64,000 nucleotides of DNA from positions 21,735 to 85,734 of the forward strand of contig JABEUN010000079.1 in the NCBI GenBank assembly GCA_013044385.1, written 5' to 3'. The DNA is from Acidimicrobiaceae bacterium (lineage in GTDB: Bacteria; Actinomycetota; Acidimicrobiia; Acidimicrobiales; Acidimicrobiaceae). The notes below the pieces were generated by a model, which made no database searches, was not told the DNA's origin, and saw only the letters and a list, made by a program, of their open reading frames with translations. Positions 8,473 to 17,928 of the stretch are shown here, piece after piece (position 1 is the stretch's first letter; each line of letters starts with the position of its first letter). A program made the translations under genes and the position numbers.

Positions 8473-9978
8473 GTGAAAGAAATGTTCGAGCAGACATTTC
8501 ACGGTCTTCCAAAATTCGAGTCGCCGGATCGGTACGATCGGATCGAAAAGTGCCTCGACCAGACGAACAGCATCTTTGAAGACTTCGCGAAAAAATGGTT
8601 AGTCCCCGGTGTCTCCTACGGAATAATTCTCGATGGAAAACTCGCCCACTCGGCATCTATTGGCTTCGCGGACGTCGCAACTGGTTCAAAGCCAGACAAT
8701 GACACAGTCTTCCGGATAGCCTCAATGACCAAAAGCTTCACTGCCATGTCGATCCTCATGCTCCGAGACGATGGACTACTGGCCCTGGACGACCCGGCAA
8801 TCAGGTACGTGCCCGAGCTCTCAGGTCTGGTCCTACCCACTTCCGACACCCCTCCAATCTCAATCCGCCAACTTCTCTCCATGTCCTCAGGGCTCGTGGA
8901 AGACGACCCATGGGGGGATCGTCTACTCTCGTTGGACCACCACCTATTCGGCGAGATGTTGGCAGAAGGGGTCGCTTTTGACCTCGTGCCAGGTACGGCC
9001 TACGAGTACTCCAACCTTGGCTTTGCAATCCTCGGACGTGTGGTCAATGCCGCTTCTGGCGAAATGTTGCGCAGCTTCGCTCAAAGACGGATTTTTGATC
9101 CCATCGGAATGACATCAACGACCTGGGACGCAGATCTTATACCCGAGGTCAAAAGGGCTACGGGATACCGGGTGGAGAACGGGTCCTGGGTTATCGAACC
9201 CCCATTACCTGACGGCGCCTTTGGGGCGATGGGAGGAATAGCTTCGACTATCTCTGATCTCGCCAAATATATCGCGCTCCACTTGGGTGCATGGCCTCCC
9301 CGGGACGACGATGATTCCGGCCCAATTCGACGTTCGTCACTTCGGGAGATGGCCCAGAACCACAGGGTAATTCCAACTTTTCCCAACGAGGAGCTTCTTC
9401 TAACCAGAGCAGCCTTCGACGGATACGGCTTCGGTCTAGTATCGACGATTCACCGTGACCACGGCTTCATGGTCTCTCATTCGGGGGCACTTCCTGGATT
9501 CTCATCGCACATGGAGTGGCTCCCAGAGCACGGCGTAGGCGTGGTGGCATTGGCAAACAGGACCTACATCCCAATAAAGCTCGCCGTCCGGGCTACGATC
9601 GACGCACTGGCAGACTCTGGTGGACTGGTGGCACGCAACCGGCCCGCTTCGAAGGTGCTAATCCGGATTCAGGATTCGGTGACCAAGCTGTACAGATCTT
9701 GGGATGACGCAACCGCCGAGGCGACCTTCTTGGATACCTATCACCTCGACCTCGATGACGACCGGCGCTGGCCCGATTTCAACGAATTGAGGGGTAAGTA
9801 CGGACCGATCATCAGCGTGCATGAAGTCGTAGCAGCAGGTGCTCTACGTGGAAGTTGGACGATGGAATTTGAACGAGGTGTCGCCGAATTTAAGGTGATG
9901 CTCGGTGCTACCCTCCCATCCAAGGTGCAGTTCATGACTGTCAATCCCGTCCCAGAGGAGTCGCTCGGATCCCCTTGA
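8473..9978 (+). CDS. Serine hydrolase of the beta-lactamase/class C (PF00144) family
   Basis: A 501-residue penicillin-binding-protein-like serine hydrolase. The catalytic S-x-x-K is SMTK at residues 84-87, the Y-x-N motif is YSN at 179-181, and the third motif is HSG at about 336-338. The fold family includes esterases, D-amino-peptidases and class C beta-lactamases, so the substrate cannot be inferred. No signal peptide or membrane anchor is visible, so it is probably cytoplasmic. An extra C-terminal region of about 100 residues follows the catalytic domain. The start is GTG 8473 or ATG 8482; the AGGGAGA upstream (about 8451-8457) fits either. Confidence 0.85.
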   Translation: MKEMFEQTFHGLPKFESPDRYDRIEKCLDQTNSIFEDFAKKWLVPGVSYGIILDGKLAHSASIGFADVATGSKPDNDTVFRIASMTKSFTAMSILMLRDDGLLALDDPAIRYVPELSGLVLPTSDTPPISIRQLLSMSSGLVEDDPWGDRLLSLDHHLFGEMLAEGVAFDLVPGTAYEYSNLGFAILGRVVNAASGEMLRSFAQRRIFDPIGMTSTTWDADLIPEVKRATGYRVENGSWVIEPPLPDGAFGAMGGIASTISDLAKYIALHLGAWPPRDDDDSGPIRRSSLREMAQNHRVIPTFPNEELLLTRAAFDGYGFGLVSTIHRDHGFMVSHSGALPGFSSHMEWLPEHGVGVVALANRTYIPIKLAVRATIDALADSGGLVARNRPASKVLIRIQDSVTKLYRSWDDATAEATFLDTYHLDLDDDRRWPDFNELRGKYGPIISVHEVVAAGALRGSWTMEFERGVAEFKVMLGATLPSKVQFMTVNPVPEESLGSP

Positions 9979-10005
9979 ATTCGAACGGATTGGCCCCGTT
10001 TGAAT
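9979..10005 (+). terminator. Hairpin directly after the serine hydrolase gene
   Basis: Arms ATTCGAACGG and CCGTTTGAAT pair with a single mismatch around a seven-base loop, beginning at the base after the stop codon. There is no T run, so it may be a weak terminator or an RNA 3' end. Confidence 0.4.
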
Positions 10006-10154
10006 GTCCAGTCAGACTCCAGGTCGATCCTCAAGTTGGCGAAAGGCTCCAGCTCGGGTGGTCTGTCTTTTGCTCGGCTCAGTCGCCGGTGTGATAAAAC
10101 TTCAAGTGAGCAGATTCAGTCCAGATGGGTTCGACTCAGCAGATGGAGGTAGGG

Positions 10155-11048
10155 ATGTCCGGAGCACCAGAGAACCAAGAACCGTCGTCGATTCCAACGA
10201 GCATCGTCGAAGCTATGATTCTCGGGCCGGGCGCATTTCCAGGCTTCGAAATGAATGTCAGAGTCCATCTTGGCGTACCAGACCAATTCTCCGGTGTTCC
10301 AATTCCCGATGGTGCCTCTCTTATAGGTTCAGTAGAAAGAGAGATCAATCACCAAAACACGCTGGAGATCGTGTTCTATTCAGATCTTGAGCCACGTCAG
10401 GTCGTCGCCTACTACACCGAGAAGCTCGCTCCAGCAGGATACCTGCCGATGGAAAATTCGAACATGCCCAGAATGCCGATTCCATTCGCTCAGACTGGCG
10501 ATGATAAGTTCGCCAGGGTTATATTCTGCGCAGGAGAAACGGAGCCGGCTTGGACCGTATCCTCCAGCCCCTCCGGACTATCTACACACACCCATTTGAG
10601 AATCGATCCGGACCCAGAACGCACGCCGTGCGGAAGGCGCCATAGAGTGCAAAGGGAATCTAGCGAGTGGGAAGATGCCCTACCAAAGCTACCGATACCG
10701 CCCGGTTTGTCCCTATCTATACACGGTAGCTCATCGACAGAGAGCACCTTTCACACATCCGCCGGCCTTGCAGGTGAGAGTTCGGTAGCTAACTTAATCG
10801 AGGGATTTGTTGCGTCGATGACGCCACAGGGCTACGAAGTTAACTATTCAGAGATCGGCACTCAGTTCGGTCTGCTCCAGTGGACATCAGCAGATCAGAA
10901 GTGGGTAGGTCAGGTGGTCGTGACAGAGGACCGGAGGCAGGCCAACCCCAGTTTCGAACTGACTTCAGGTGCTACCCGATCGAATGTTCGTTCCCATTCA
11001 GGTGGCACGACTTCGCAACCATTCAGCATCCGCTTCCTCGGGAATTGA
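10155..11048 (+). CDS. Hypothetical protein with two internal repeat domains
   Basis: A 297-residue protein I do not recognise. The ATG at 10155 is chosen because GGAGG (10145-10149) lies five bases upstream; an in-frame ATG at 10125 has no ribosome site. It appears to contain two related halves. Each starts with a proline-rich turn followed by strands and a helix ending in a P-x-G-Y turn: PIPDGASLIGSV to LAPAGYLP (about residues 65-110), and PIPPGLSLSIHG to MTPQGYEV (about 178-225). The C-terminus is rich in Ser and Thr. No signal peptide or membrane helix is seen. Confidence 0.6.
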   Translation: MSGAPENQEPSSIPTSIVEAMILGPGAFPGFEMNVRVHLGVPDQFSGVPIPDGASLIGSVEREINHQNTLEIVFYSDLEPRQVVAYYTEKLAPAGYLPMENSNMPRMPIPFAQTGDDKFARVIFCAGETEPAWTVSSSPSGLSTHTHLRIDPDPERTPCGRRHRVQRESSEWEDALPKLPIPPGLSLSIHGSSSTESTFHTSAGLAGESSVANLIEGFVASMTPQGYEVNYSEIGTQFGLLQWTSADQKWVGQVVVTEDRRQANPSFELTSGATRSNVRSHSGGTTSQPFSIRFLGN

Positions 11049-11052
11049 TCCT

Positions 11053-11069
11053 CACCGGTCGATCCGGTG
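11053..11069 (+). terminator. Small GC hairpin after the 10155-11048 gene
   Basis: CACCGG and CCGGTG pair perfectly around a five-base loop, five bases after the stop. It lacks a T run, so this is only a weak terminator candidate. Confidence 0.3.
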
Positions 11070-11487
11070 TACCAAGGTCAACAGCGACATTCTGATTGGA
11101 TGCCGGAGACGGTATAACGCTCCCATTATGGCACGCGCTTTGACCCGCCCGCAGGCGTGTCGAAATCGACAGCCACTACCCATGTAACGAGTTCCACCCT
11201 TTAGTGACCATAGTGACAACGCCCCTGGCTGCAGAGCTTAGAAGGACTCCAAGTTCGTCTGGCACACCTTGCACTCGGTTACCTAAGGACAGGTGCCAAC
11301 TCTGCAACCTGGCCTTCCGACCAACACGAGATCTCGCCAACGGGCGTTCTGATCCTCATTTACGGCTTCATCCACTGCGCCTGTGCAGTCCGAATCAGGA
11401 CACTTTCGACACATTACGGCTCGACTCTCAGAGGAGCTGACCAAAGATCAAGAGCGATCCAAGCATCCGTATTCAAATTCCCGACAT
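11070..11487. other. Intergenic region before the malate synthase promoter
   Basis: About 420 bases without a convincing gene. Short plus-strand frames here lack ribosome sites. One continues upstream of the malate synthase frame, but its codons contain the promoter at 11488-11517 and do not resemble the family N-terminus. I see no RNA gene or repeat. Confidence 0.4.
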
Positions 11488-11517
11488 TTGACAAGGGGGA
11501 CGATCGCGTCATACGAT
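11488..11517 (+). promoter_or_regulatory. Sigma-70-type promoter for malate synthase
   Basis: A perfect TTGACA -35 (11488-11493), an 18-base spacer and a TACGAT -10 (11512-11517). Transcription would start near 11524, about 48 bases before the chosen start codon. Its position supports the ATG at 11572 over upstream in-frame starts. Confidence 0.65.
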
Positions 11518-11571
11518 AAAATCCAACATGCAGAATATATTGTTCGCATGTCGAAAGTATTGGAGCATGGT

Positions 11572-13149
11572 ATGACATTCCCCGCTGGTATGGAGATCAC
11601 TGGAGCAGCTGGCCCCCGCTTCGACGAAGTCTTGACCCAAGAGGCGCTGGAGTTCATAGCGGAGCTACATCGCACGTTTGACGGCAAGCGACTCGAGTTG
11701 CTCGAACTTCGAGAGCGGCGCTATAACGAAATCGCAAATGGCGGTACGCTCGGATTCCTGAGCGACACCCGCGATATCAGGGAAGGCAGCTGGCAAGTTG
11801 CTCCGCCGGCTCCTGGCCTGATTGACAGGCGGGTAGAGATCACCGGTCCGACGGATGCCAAGATGGCGATCAACGCGCTTAACTCCGGTGCCAAGGTATG
11901 GCTCGCCGACTTTGAAGACGCTAATACCCCCCTGTGGGAAAATATGGTGCAAGGCCAGCTCAATCTGCGCGACGCAATCGACGGCACTTTGACGTTCACC
12001 TCGCCGGAGGGCAGGAGTTATGCGCTGGGCGACAACCTCGCCACCATCGTTGTGCGACCCCGCGGCTGGCACCTTACGGAGAAGCACCTCCTCGTGGACG
12101 GCAAACCGGTCGCAGGTGCCCTTTTCGACTTCGGTCTCTACATATTCCACTGTGGCCAGCGACAAGTGAGGGCGGGCAAGGGTCCATACTTCTATCTTCC
12201 TAAGCTTGAGAGTCATCTCGAAGCCCGACTATGGAATGATGTCTTCGTACTGGCTCAGCAAAGGGTTGGGTTAGCGCGAGGCACAATTCGTGCCACCGTT
12301 CTCGTGGAGACCTTTCCAGCGGCATTCGAGATGGCAGAGATACTCTACGAGTTACGCGAGCACTCCTCCGGCCTCAACGCCGGGCGGTGGGACTACATCT
12401 TCAGCGTCATCAAGAAGTTTCGGACCCGCGGCAGACAGTTCATGTTGCCGGACCGCTCCTTAATTACCATGACGGTTCCTTTCATGCGGGCCTATACCGA
12501 ACTCTTGGTCAGTACCTGTCATCAACACGGAGCGCATGCAATCGGTGGAATGGCGGCGTTCATCCCAAGTCGAAAGGACGCCAAGATTAACGAGGTAGCT
12601 CTGGCAAAGGTCCGCGACGACAAGACTCGTGAGGCCGGTGACGGCTTCGACGGCTCCTGGGTTGCCCATCCAGACCTAGTATCGATCTGCCAAGAGGTAT
12701 TTGACGGCGTGCTTGGCGACAGTCCAAACCAGCTGAACCGACTTCGCGAAGATGTCCACACCACGTCTGAACAGTTGCTCGACGTGGCTTCCACCCCTGG
12801 GCAGATAACCGAGGCCGGCCTGCGCAACAACATCAGCGTGGGCATTCAATACCTGGCCTCCTGGCTGAACGGCACAGGCGCCGTCGGGATATTCAATCTT
12901 ATGGAAGACGCCGCCACAGCAGAGATCTCTCGCTCGCAGGTATGGCAATGGTTGCACAACGAGGCCGAACTGGACACAGGAAGCTTGGTGACTCGTGAGC
13001 TAGTAGAAAAGATAGTTGAAGAAGAGATTGCAGCACTTCCCGGAAGTCCTGATTCCTACGCAAAAGCGCGCGAGACTTTCCTAGAGGTCGCAGTCGCTGA
13101 CGACTTCGCGGAGTTCTTGACACTGCCTGCCTACGAGCGGATGCCCTAA
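11572..13149 (+). CDS. aceB: Malate synthase A
   Basis: Condenses glyoxylate with acetyl-CoA to give malate in the cytoplasm. It is 525 residues long, as expected for the A isoform, and has the family signature HSSGLNAGRWDYIFS at about residue 266. Other family segments are LADFEDANTP, RPRGWHL, YFYLPKLESH and ISRSQVWQWLHN. The start is the ATG at 11572, six bases after GGAG; ATG 11548 is also in frame but has no ribosome site. It lies 25 bases upstream of glcD. The pairing makes sense because glycolate oxidase produces glyoxylate, which malate synthase consumes. A promoter lies directly upstream. Confidence 0.95.
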   Translation: MTFPAGMEITGAAGPRFDEVLTQEALEFIAELHRTFDGKRLELLELRERRYNEIANGGTLGFLSDTRDIREGSWQVAPPAPGLIDRRVEITGPTDAKMAINALNSGAKVWLADFEDANTPLWENMVQGQLNLRDAIDGTLTFTSPEGRSYALGDNLATIVVRPRGWHLTEKHLLVDGKPVAGALFDFGLYIFHCGQRQVRAGKGPYFYLPKLESHLEARLWNDVFVLAQQRVGLARGTIRATVLVETFPAAFEMAEILYELREHSSGLNAGRWDYIFSVIKKFRTRGRQFMLPDRSLITMTVPFMRAYTELLVSTCHQHGAHAIGGMAAFIPSRKDAKINEVALAKVRDDKTREAGDGFDGSWVAHPDLVSICQEVFDGVLGDSPNQLNRLREDVHTTSEQLLDVASTPGQITEAGLRNNISVGIQYLASWLNGTGAVGIFNLMEDAATAEISRSQVWQWLHNEAELDTGSLVTRELVEKIVEEEIAALPGSPDSYAKARETFLEVAVADDFAEFLTLPAYERMP

Positions 13150-13174
13150 CCGCCAATTCACGAGAGGAGTCCGA

Positions 13175-14635
13175 TTGGCCGAAATCGATATCCTGGCGCA
13201 GCAGTTACGTAGCGCCCTTGGAGACGGAGCGGTGATATCAGACTGGCAGCGGCGGCGAACCTACGAGTGCGATGGCCTTGCTCAGTATAAGGTGACACCC
13301 GCTTTGGTGGTGGTCGCCGAGAATGCCGAGCAGATTGCCGAGACTGTTAGGGCCTGCGATCAAGCAAGCGTTCCCTTCGTGGCACGCGGATCTGGCACCG
13401 GACTTTCCGGCGGCGCACTGCCTCACGCCGACGGCGTCCTCATCGTGACCTCGAAGTTGCGGAGAATTCACGAGATCGATTGGGTTAATCTGAGAGCCGT
13501 GGTGGAACCAGGGGTCATTAACCTGGATGTTACCAAGGCAGCCACTCCCTATGGCTACTACTATGCGCCGGATCCTTCCAGCCAGCAAGTTTGCAGTCTT
13601 GGCGGCAACGTTGCAGAGAACTCCGGCGGTGCCCACTGCCTGAAGTATGGATTCACGACCAACCATATCACCGGGATAGAACTAATAACTCCCCGTGGGG
13701 AAAAGGTGCAGTTGGGCGGGAAAGCGCCTGATGTGCCGGGTTACGACCTACTCGGGGTGGTTGTAGGGTCAGAAGGCACCTTGGGCATCGCTACAGAGAT
13801 CACACTACGACTTACCCGTAGCCCAGAAACAGTCCGCACCCTACTTGCCGGATTTTCCAGTACAGACGACGCCGGTGCTGCAGTTTCGGCGATCATCGGC
13901 GCCGGTGTGATACCAGCCGCCATAGAGATGATGGACGCCCTTGCCATCGAAGCAGCGGAGGCAGCGGTGCACTGTGGTTATCCCGCTGGTGCACAGGCGG
14001 TACTAGTAGTAGAGCTCGACGGTCCGGCTATCGAGGTGGCCCACGCCGTAGATGAGGTGCAACGACACTGCCGAGAGCATGGATCCGAGGAGATCCGAAT
14101 AGCCAAAGATGACGGCGAAAGGGCGCTGATATGGCGAGGTCGCAAGTCGGCCTTCGCTGCGGTCGGCCGGATCAGTCCGGACTACATAGTCCAGGACGGC
14201 GTCATTCCCCGCACCGCACTACCTGAGGTGCTCCAGCGGATCAGGGATCTCGCACAGGCTCACGGCGTACGGGTTGCCAACGTCTTCCACGCCGGGGACG
14301 GCAATCTGCACCCCCTGGTTCTTTTCGACGACGCTATCGAGGGCCAAGCCGAGCGTGCCGAGCAATTATCCGGTGAAATTGTCACGCTTTGCATCGAATT
14401 CGGCGGTTCGATAACCGGTGAGCACGGCGTAGGGGCTGACAAAGTCAAATACATGCAGCTGATGTTCACAGACGACGATCTCGACACCATGCAACTCGTG
14501 CGCTGTGCTTTCGATCCAGATGGACTCTCCAACCCGGGCAAGGTCTTTCCCACTCCGCGGATGTGCGGCGAGGCACCGCGTCGCCACAGGGTCGCGCTGG
14601 ATTCACAAAAGACCGACCTGACGGGAAGACCATGA
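13175..14635 (+). CDS. glcD: Glycolate oxidase subunit GlcD (FAD-linked)
   Basis: The FAD-binding catalytic subunit of glycolate (2-hydroxy acid) oxidase, 486 residues. The N-terminal PCMH-type FAD domain contains PFVARGSGTGLSGGALP (about 67-83) and GGNVAENSGGAHCLKYG (about 144-160). The C-terminal oxidase domain carries NVFHAGDGNLHPL (about 370) and GGSITGEHGVGADK (about 410), whose histidines are typical of the family. It starts at TTG 13175, preceded by GAGAGGAG. The stop overlaps the glcE start (ATGA). It acts with GlcE and GlcF to oxidise glycolate to glyoxylate. A D-lactate dehydrogenase with the same fold is the main alternative, but the glcDEF order and malate synthase favour glycolate. 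Confidence 0.92.
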   Translation: MAEIDILAQQLRSALGDGAVISDWQRRRTYECDGLAQYKVTPALVVVAENAEQIAETVRACDQASVPFVARGSGTGLSGGALPHADGVLIVTSKLRRIHEIDWVNLRAVVEPGVINLDVTKAATPYGYYYAPDPSSQQVCSLGGNVAENSGGAHCLKYGFTTNHITGIELITPRGEKVQLGGKAPDVPGYDLLGVVVGSEGTLGIATEITLRLTRSPETVRTLLAGFSSTDDAGAAVSAIIGAGVIPAAIEMMDALAIEAAEAAVHCGYPAGAQAVLVVELDGPAIEVAHAVDEVQRHCREHGSEEIRIAKDDGERALIWRGRKSAFAAVGRISPDYIVQDGVIPRTALPEVLQRIRDLAQAHGVRVANVFHAGDGNLHPLVLFDDAIEGQAERAEQLSGEIVTLCIEFGGSITGEHGVGADKVKYMQLMFTDDDLDTMQLVRCAFDPDGLSNPGKVFPTPRMCGEAPRRHRVALDSQKTDLTGRP

Positions 14636-15891
14636 TGGTACCTGGTCAACGGGATCAGCCAATTCCCTCTTTCGGCGACCGAGCCACTGAGGTGCGAAAT
14701 GCAGTACTAGCTGATGCCGTAGCAGGAGTGGCACCGCGGTGGGTGGCGACTCCGCACAGCACAAAAGAGGTCGCCTCAGTGTTGAAGGCGGCGAACGAAC
14801 AAGGCTTGGCAGTGGTGGCTCGTGGTACGGCCCGTCGGCTGTCATGGGGCCAGCCTCCAAATCGAGTCGACATAGTTCTGGATACAACGAGTCTGTCAGG
14901 AGTGATCGAGCACGTTGCTGGCGACTTGGTGGTGGCCGTCGGCGCTGGCACTCGACTCGACGAATTGCAGAGCGTACTTGCCAGGGCCGGACAGCGACTA
15001 GCTCTGGACGGTGAGCACGGCGACTCCACCATCGGTGGCTTGATCGCCAACGCGGTCAGTGGTCCGAGCCGCCTCTTATATGGAACGCTCCGCGACCTAC
15101 TCATTGGTGTGACCTTCGTGCGCGGCGACGGAGTCATAGCCAAAGCTGGTGGCAAAGTTGTCAAGAATGTTGCAGGGTACGACATCGGAAAGCTACTGCA
15201 TGGTTCGTGGGGGACCCTGGCGGTGATTACCGAAGCAATCCTCCGGCTCCACCCGGTGCCGCCAGCCCAGCGTTGGGTGACCATCCAGGTAGATGACCCG
15301 TCACGCACCGGCGAATTGGTCCAAAGGGTACTTCATTCCCAACTTGTGCCAACTGCCATCGAACTCGACCGCACGCCAAGTGGCTCGTCATTGCTAACCG
15401 TCATGCTAGAGGGCATCGAAGCGGGTGTGCGAACTCGAGCGGATAGTGTCTCCATCCTTCTCGGTAATGGCGCCGTCTCTAGCGAATCCCAGCCGGATAT
15501 GTGGGGTAAGCCACCTGCTGCAGCTGGAGATTATCTGCTCCGGCTAACAACTGAGGTCGCCGCGCTGCCGCTACTACTTGACGCTGTCACCGAGGCTTCG
15601 GGCGCCACCGGCTTGCCGATGCATATACGCGGCTCGGTCGGCGTTGGATCGATGCTCGCAAGTCTGCCTAGCGACGCCAGCTCCGACAAGATTGGTGCTT
15701 TCCTCGATACTCTTCGACGAAAGAGCAACAGGTGGGGAGGTACGGTGGTCGTGCTCGATGCTCCACTGCCCGTCGTCCGCTCGATAGACACCTGGGGTCC
15801 AGTGCAGGCGTTAGACCTGATGCGAAGTGTCAAAGTTGGCTTCGATCCGGCCCGCGTGTTATCGCCCGGCCGATTCGTAGGAGGAATCTGA
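14632..15891 (+). CDS. glcE: Glycolate oxidase subunit GlcE (FAD-binding)
   Basis: The second FAD-binding subunit, 419 residues from the ATG at 14632 (MMVPGQRDQP), which overlaps the glcD stop by four bases. The PCMH fold shows VVARGTARRLSWGQPP, LALDGEHGDSTIGGLIAN, the GGKVVKNVAGYD segment and the closing SPGRF typical of GlcE. The frame is open further upstream into glcD, but the coupled start is the natural one. The stop overlaps the start of glcF by one base (TGATG). Its role is to complete the membrane-associated glycolate oxidase complex. Confidence 0.9.
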   Translation: MMVPGQRDQPIPSFGDRATEVRNAVLADAVAGVAPRWVATPHSTKEVASVLKAANEQGLAVVARGTARRLSWGQPPNRVDIVLDTTSLSGVIEHVAGDLVVAVGAGTRLDELQSVLARAGQRLALDGEHGDSTIGGLIANAVSGPSRLLYGTLRDLLIGVTFVRGDGVIAKAGGKVVKNVAGYDIGKLLHGSWGTLAVITEAILRLHPVPPAQRWVTIQVDDPSRTGELVQRVLHSQLVPTAIELDRTPSGSSLLTVMLEGIEAGVRTRADSVSILLGNGAVSSESQPDMWGKPPAAAGDYLLRLTTEVAALPLLLDAVTEASGATGLPMHIRGSVGVGSMLASLPSDASSDKIGAFLDTLRRKSNRWGGTVVVLDAPLPVVRSIDTWGPVQALDLMRSVKVGFDPARVLSPGRFVGGI

Positions 15892-17339
15892 TGGAAGTCA
15901 CGCCCAAGCGTGCGACACGTGTGATTCGCAGCACGGTCGCCTTCAAAAGACGCAGCGGTAAAGGTGCGGTCACTCAGCCGTCCGGCTTTGACGACCACAG
16001 ACCACCATCCAAAGAGATCATCGCAGACTGCGTGCACTGCGGCTTCTGCCTTCCGACCTGCCCTACTTACGCGTTGTGGGCCGAAGAGATGGACTCCCCA
16101 CGTGGGCGAATCTACTTGATGGGTATGGGCCTAGAGGGTGAAGCTCTGACCCCCACCATGGCCCGACACTTCGACTCCTGTCTGGGCTGCATGGCCTGTG
16201 TCACCGCGTGCCCCTCCGGAGTTCAGTACAACAAGCTGATCGACGCGACCCGAGCGCAGGTTGAGCGACACACTGAACGCTCATTTTCGGATCGAGCACT
16301 TCGGGAAGCGGTCTTTGCACTGTTCCCATATCCACGCAGGCTTAAACTGCTGCGCCCTATACTTCGGGCGTATCAGGCGAGTGCCATCGGTCGAATCCTT
16401 CGCAAGTATGGTTTGTTGGAACGGATCTCGCCGACCTTGTCCACGATGGAATCAATAGTGCCCCGATTGGGCAGATGGGAGGGAACAGCGGAGCGCACCG
16501 TCGCTAGCGGAGTACGCCGTGGTACGGTCGGAATGCTGCTGGGTTGCGTGCAGCGAGAGTTCTTCCCTGAGGTAAATGCCGCCACCGCAAGGGTGCTTTC
16601 TGCCGAGGGTTTCGACGTGATCTCGCCTCCCCAGCAGGGCTGCTGTGGTGCATTGAGTGTCCATAACGGTCGAGAGCAGCAGGCGAGGAACTTCGCAAAA
16701 CAGGTCATCGACTGCTTCGACGCAGCTGGAGTAGACCAAGTAGTTGTCAACTCCGCTGGATGCGGGTCGTCAATGAAGGAGTACGGAGAACTTCTTTCCG
16801 ACGATCCTGCGTATGCACGGCGTGCAAACGACTTTGCAGAAAAGGTTCTCGATATCACTGAGTTCTTGGCCAAGGTTGGAACCGTGGCAGAACGCCATCC
16901 GTTACAGGTGACAGTCGCCTACCACGATGCCTGCCACCTGGCTCACAGCCAAGGAATACGTGACCAGCCAAGGGCTCTGCTTCTGGAGATCCCAGGACTC
17001 GAGCTAAAAGAGATCGCCGACTCGGCAATATGTTGCGGCTCTGCTGGAGTGTGGAACGTGTTCAACCCAGAGCCGTCCCGCCAGCTCGGTGACAAAAAGG
17101 CCGCGAACATCGTTGCAACCGGAGCATCCCTTATGGTAGCTGGAAACCCTGGTTGTCTGATGCAGGAAGCAGCGGCCCTGGAGCGAATGGGTGAAACTGG
17201 CACCAGGATATCGTTGGCTCACACTGTGCAGGTTATTGATGCTTCAATCAGAGGACTAGCACTGGCCGATATCACACCGGCCCATAGCGGAAACCGAGCA
17301 ACGGTCCATGGACTCGGCTCGAGTTCGTCAGTGTCATAG
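15891..17339 (+). CDS. glcF: Glycolate oxidase iron-sulfur subunit GlcF
   Basis: Carries electrons from the flavin subunits to the respiratory chain. It is 482 residues long. Two ferredoxin-type 4Fe-4S motifs are CVHCGFCLPTCP (about 47-58) and CLGCMACVTACP (about 97-108). Two cysteine-rich CCG domains follow, with QQGCCGALSVHNG (about 243) and CCGSAGVWN (about 381). The start ATG at 15891 overlaps the glcE stop and follows GGAGGAATC. It is the last gene of the aceB-glcDEF unit; a 590-base gap separates it from the regulator downstream. The C-terminal Ser-rich tail is longer than I would expect. Confidence 0.93.
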   Translation: MEVTPKRATRVIRSTVAFKRRSGKGAVTQPSGFDDHRPPSKEIIADCVHCGFCLPTCPTYALWAEEMDSPRGRIYLMGMGLEGEALTPTMARHFDSCLGCMACVTACPSGVQYNKLIDATRAQVERHTERSFSDRALREAVFALFPYPRRLKLLRPILRAYQASAIGRILRKYGLLERISPTLSTMESIVPRLGRWEGTAERTVASGVRRGTVGMLLGCVQREFFPEVNAATARVLSAEGFDVISPPQQGCCGALSVHNGREQQARNFAKQVIDCFDAAGVDQVVVNSAGCGSSMKEYGELLSDDPAYARRANDFAEKVLDITEFLAKVGTVAERHPLQVTVAYHDACHLAHSQGIRDQPRALLLEIPGLELKEIADSAICCGSAGVWNVFNPEPSRQLGDKKAANIVATGASLMVAGNPGCLMQEAAALERMGETGTRISLAHTVQVIDASIRGLALADITPAHSGNRATVHGLGSSSSVS

Positions 17340-17820
17340 ACCGAAGAGGATCGTCGTGACGGTAATTAACTATCTCACTTGCACCTTGGTGACCGATCAA
17401 CAGCCAAGCAACGAATCTGCACAAGCGGATCAGATGGGTTGCATGTGGGTGTGGCCTTCGTCTAGGTCAACACTATGAAATACCTCAATCTCACAAGTCC
17501 CGAAATAGTTCACATCGAAAGACCTCAACAATCAGCAGAGACGTTCGAACAGTTGAGCACGAATCGTCGCTCTACCTTATCCCAACCACCAAATCTGACG
17601 CCGCTCGGACCCGGTTCTGCCAACTACTCGAGCCCACACATGTCGCTAAGCGTTCGATCAAAATCACCGTTACCATTGAGCGCTGTCTCCGAGCCAACAA
17701 GGAGTAGAGACGAGCTGAGGTTAGTCTGCGAACAAATGCGCATCTCTATCTTGGGCCTTGTAGTAGAGCCTGACGAGGTAGGTATTGCGAACCGGTCACG
17801 GGCCTGTGGCACCCGTGGTT
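17340..17820. other. Intergenic region between glcF and the IclR regulator
   Basis: About 480 bases without a supported gene. A 149-codon plus-strand frame (17475-17924) lacks a ribosome site and has Ser/Thr/Arg-rich, non-protein-like composition. Nothing else is visible until the inverted repeats at 17821-17871. Confidence 0.4.
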
Positions 17821-17871
17821 GGCGAGAGTCGACTCGCCGGTCAGCTACGCTAGCTGTGACTCGATCACAGC
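17821..17871. promoter_or_regulatory. Two adjacent inverted repeats upstream of the IclR gene
   Basis: The first (17821-17838) has arms GGCGAG and CTCGCC enclosing a short core, with the nested perfect palindrome GAGTCGACTC. The second (17853-17871) has arms GCTGTGA and TCACAGC around five bases, resembling a CRP-type half-site pair but with a five-base rather than six-base spacer. They end 57 bases before the IclR start codon. Autoregulation by the IclR protein is the simplest reading, but this is inference. Confidence 0.4.
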
Positions 17872-17928
17872 TTGGGTCCGGGCAGACCAGGCTCTACGTT
17901 CCGCCATCGCTCAATGAGGATTAAGGCC

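Noticed and set aside
17475..17924. 149-codon frame between glcF and the IclR gene
   Set aside because: No ribosome site, atypical composition, and it overlaps the putative regulatory repeats.
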